Source: DAOSVX01 sp964616495 (lineage in GTDB: Bacteria; Bacillota_I; Bacilli_A; RF39; UBA660). From it: a stretch of 22,287 nucleotides of DNA. A program made the position numbers and the translations under genes. The notes beneath the pieces were generated by a model, which was given only the letters and a program-made list of their open reading frames with translations, ran no database searches and had not been told where the DNA came from. Below, one piece after another: positions 20,887 to 22,287 of the stretch (position 1 is the first letter of the stretch; each line of letters begins with the position of its first letter). The stretch spans positions 1 through 22,287 of the forward strand of contig CAZTRF010000014.1 of the NCBI GenBank assembly GCA_964616495.1. The letters run 5' to 3'.

Positions 20887-20894
20887 GATATAAT
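20886..20894 (+). promoter_or_regulatory. Extended -10 promoter of tex
   Basis: TGA followed by TATAAT (20889-20894), with no good -35. AGAGGTGA (20911-20918) serves ATG 20924. Confidence 0.65.
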
Positions 20895-20923
20895 TAATAA
20901 GCATTTTGATAGAGGTGAATATA

Positions 20924-22287
20924 ATGGATGAAGGAATTAAAAATGTAAGTATCGAATTAAATATTAGTGAAAATAGAGTCAGAAGTGCAATCAAACTTTT
21001 AAGTGAAGGAAATACCATTCCTTTTATTGCTCGTTATCGGAAAGAAGTAACTGGTAGTTTAGATGAAGAAGAATTAAGAAAGATAGAAACAGTTTATAAA
21101 TATAACTGTAACTTGATTGAAAGAAAAGAAGACGTCAAAAGATTAATTGATGAAAAAGGAATGCTTACTTTAGAAATAGAGCAGGCATTATTAAAAGCTA
21201 AAAAAATAAATGAAGTTGAAGATATTTATTTACCTTTCAAAGAAAAGAAAAAAACTAAAGGAACTGAAGCTATTAAAATGGGCTTAGAGCCTTTAGCTAA
21301 ATTAATAATGACTTTTCCTAATAAATCTAAGAGTGAATTAGCTAGTCCTTATTTAAATGATATGGTGAAAACTGTTGAAGAGGCCATTATCAATGCGGGA
21401 TATATAATAGCTGATAATATTAGTGATAATGCAATATATCGTAAATGGATTAGAGATTATTACTTTAAAAATGGTATTGTAAAAGGTGTCAAGAAAAAAG
21501 AGGCTCTTGATGAAAAAAAGCTATATGAAATGTATTATGATTTTACCCAAAAAATAAATGAAATAAAAAGTTATCGCTTATTAGCTTTAAGAAGGGCCGA
21601 TAAAGAAAAAATAGTAACTTATAGTTTAAAAGTAGAAGATAAAAAGATATTAGAATATTTAGAAAAAGAGATAATGGGTAATAATTCATTTTCTTTAAGA
21701 GAAGAAGTTAAATTATTTATTAAAGATGCCTATACGAGATTAATTGAACCAAGTATTGAAAGAGAAATAAAAAGTGAGTTATTTGATAAGGCCAGTACTG
21801 ATGGAATAGACGAATTTGGTAATAATTTAGAAAATTTATTGTTGACTCCGCCTATTAAAGGAAGTGTTGTTCTTGGTTTTGATCCAGCTTTTAGAACCGG
21901 ATGCAAATTGGCAGTGGTAGGAGCATCAGGAGAAGTTTTAACAATTGGAGTAATCTATCCTCATGAACCTAAAAAGGATTTATTGGGATCTACCAAAACT
22001 ATTTTAGAGCTGATAAACAAATATAATGTGGAAATAATTGCTATTGGTAATGGAACCGCTTCTAGAGAAAGTGAATCTTTTATTGCTAAATTAATTCAAG
22101 ATAATAATTTAAACGTAAAATATGTTATTGTTAGTGAAGCTGGAGCTTCAGTGTATAGTGCTAGTAAATTGGCAATAAGTGAGTTTCCTACTTATTCAGT
22201 TGAACAAAGAAGTGCAGTTAGTATTGCCAGAAGACTTCAAGATTCTTTATCAGAATTAGTTAAAATAGATCCAAAAAGTATTGGAGT
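20924..22287 (+). CDS. tex: RNA-binding transcription accessory protein Tex, 3' truncated
   Basis: 454 codons run open to the right edge, roughly the first 60% of a typical ~720-780-residue Tex. The N-terminal helical part has NTIPFIARYRKEVTGSLDEEEL (~31-52), and the YqgF/RNase H-like domain starts at GFDPAFRTGCKLAVVG (~318-333), followed by IAIGNGTASRESE and YVIVSEAGASVYSAS. The visible part ends at ELVKIDPKSIGV, just before the HhH and S1 RNA-binding domains expected downstream. Tex binds nucleic acid and RNA polymerase-related complexes and affects transcription elongation or rescue. ATG with a strong AGAGGTGA site is clear. It follows the DEAD-box gene but has its own promoter. Confidence 0.95.
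   Translation, partial: MDEGIKNVSIELNISENRVRSAIKLLSEGNTIPFIARYRKEVTGSLDEEELRKIETVYKYNCNLIERKEDVKRLIDEKGMLTLEIEQALLKAKKINEVEDIYLPFKEKKKTKGTEAIKMGLEPLAKLIMTFPNKSKSELASPYLNDMVKTVEEAIINAGYIIADNISDNAIYRKWIRDYYFKNGIVKGVKKKEALDEKKLYEMYYDFTQKINEIKSYRLLALRRADKEKIVTYSLKVEDKKILEYLEKEIMGNNSFSLREEVKLFIKDAYTRLIEPSIEREIKSELFDKASTDGIDEFGNNLENLLLTPPIKGSVVLGFDPAFRTGCKLAVVGASGEVLTIGVIYPHEPKKDLLGSTKTILELINKYNVEIIAIGNGTASRESESFIAKLIQDNNLNVKYVIVSEAGASVYSASKLAISEFPTYSVEQRSAVSIARRLQDSLSELVKIDPKSIG

Overview
The window is a very AT-rich chromosomal segment (about 30% GC or less by eye) with strong Shine-Dalgarno sites, short intergenic gaps, hairpin-plus-T-run terminators, -10 boxes close to TATAAT and a CIRCE heat-shock operator. 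TGA is used as a stop, at the end of the first acyltransferase gene, and Trp is written TGG, so the code is standard. Gly-rich/InlB-repeat, SipW-type and BspA-type surface proteins next to a reduced-looking gene set suggest an uncultured, gut-type low-GC Firmicute (Bacilli/Mollicutes-like). That placement is inference. No tRNA, rRNA, CRISPR array, insertion sequence or phage gene was recognised.

Layout. (1) 2-2887 is the 3' part of a large secreted protein: the end of an InlB-type repeat, then three tandem Gly-rich domains. (2) 3022-4979 is htpG behind a CIRCE operator whose spacer contains the -35 box. (3) 5029-8628 encodes an exceptional ~1,200-residue protein: a complete RpoD-like sigma core of ~285 residues followed by ~900 residues of repeated sigma-region-4-like/helix-turn-helix modules. 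(4) 8694-10474 holds a SipW-type secreted protein and a TPR protein. (5) 10493-12918 holds a minus-strand UMP kinase divergent from an adenosine deaminase whose end overlaps an AlkD-like DNA repair gene. (6) 13010-16126 is a three-gene lipid operon: PlsC-like acyltransferase, acyl-CoA/ACP ligase, and a second PlsC-like acyltransferase with a long insertion. (7) 16158-18008 holds tspO, a small unknown protein and a membrane-anchored leucine-rich-repeat protein. (8) 18078-22287 is RNA-centred: an RluA-type pseudouridine synthase overlapping an SplB-like radical SAM gene, a DEAD-box helicase, and the 5' part of tex.

Most transcription units are one to three genes, each with its own promoter and terminator. 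Stop codons often lie inside the terminator hairpin, and terminators run directly into the next promoter. Leaders are very short, and one gene looks leaderless. At the acyltransferase/tspO junction one hairpin seems both to end the upstream operon and to mask the tspO ribosome-binding site. The strongest candidate for something undescribed is the giant sigma-like protein. No gap without a gene exceeds 300 bases; the longest, 2888-3095, holds two terminator-like hairpins, the CIRCE element and the htpG promoter.
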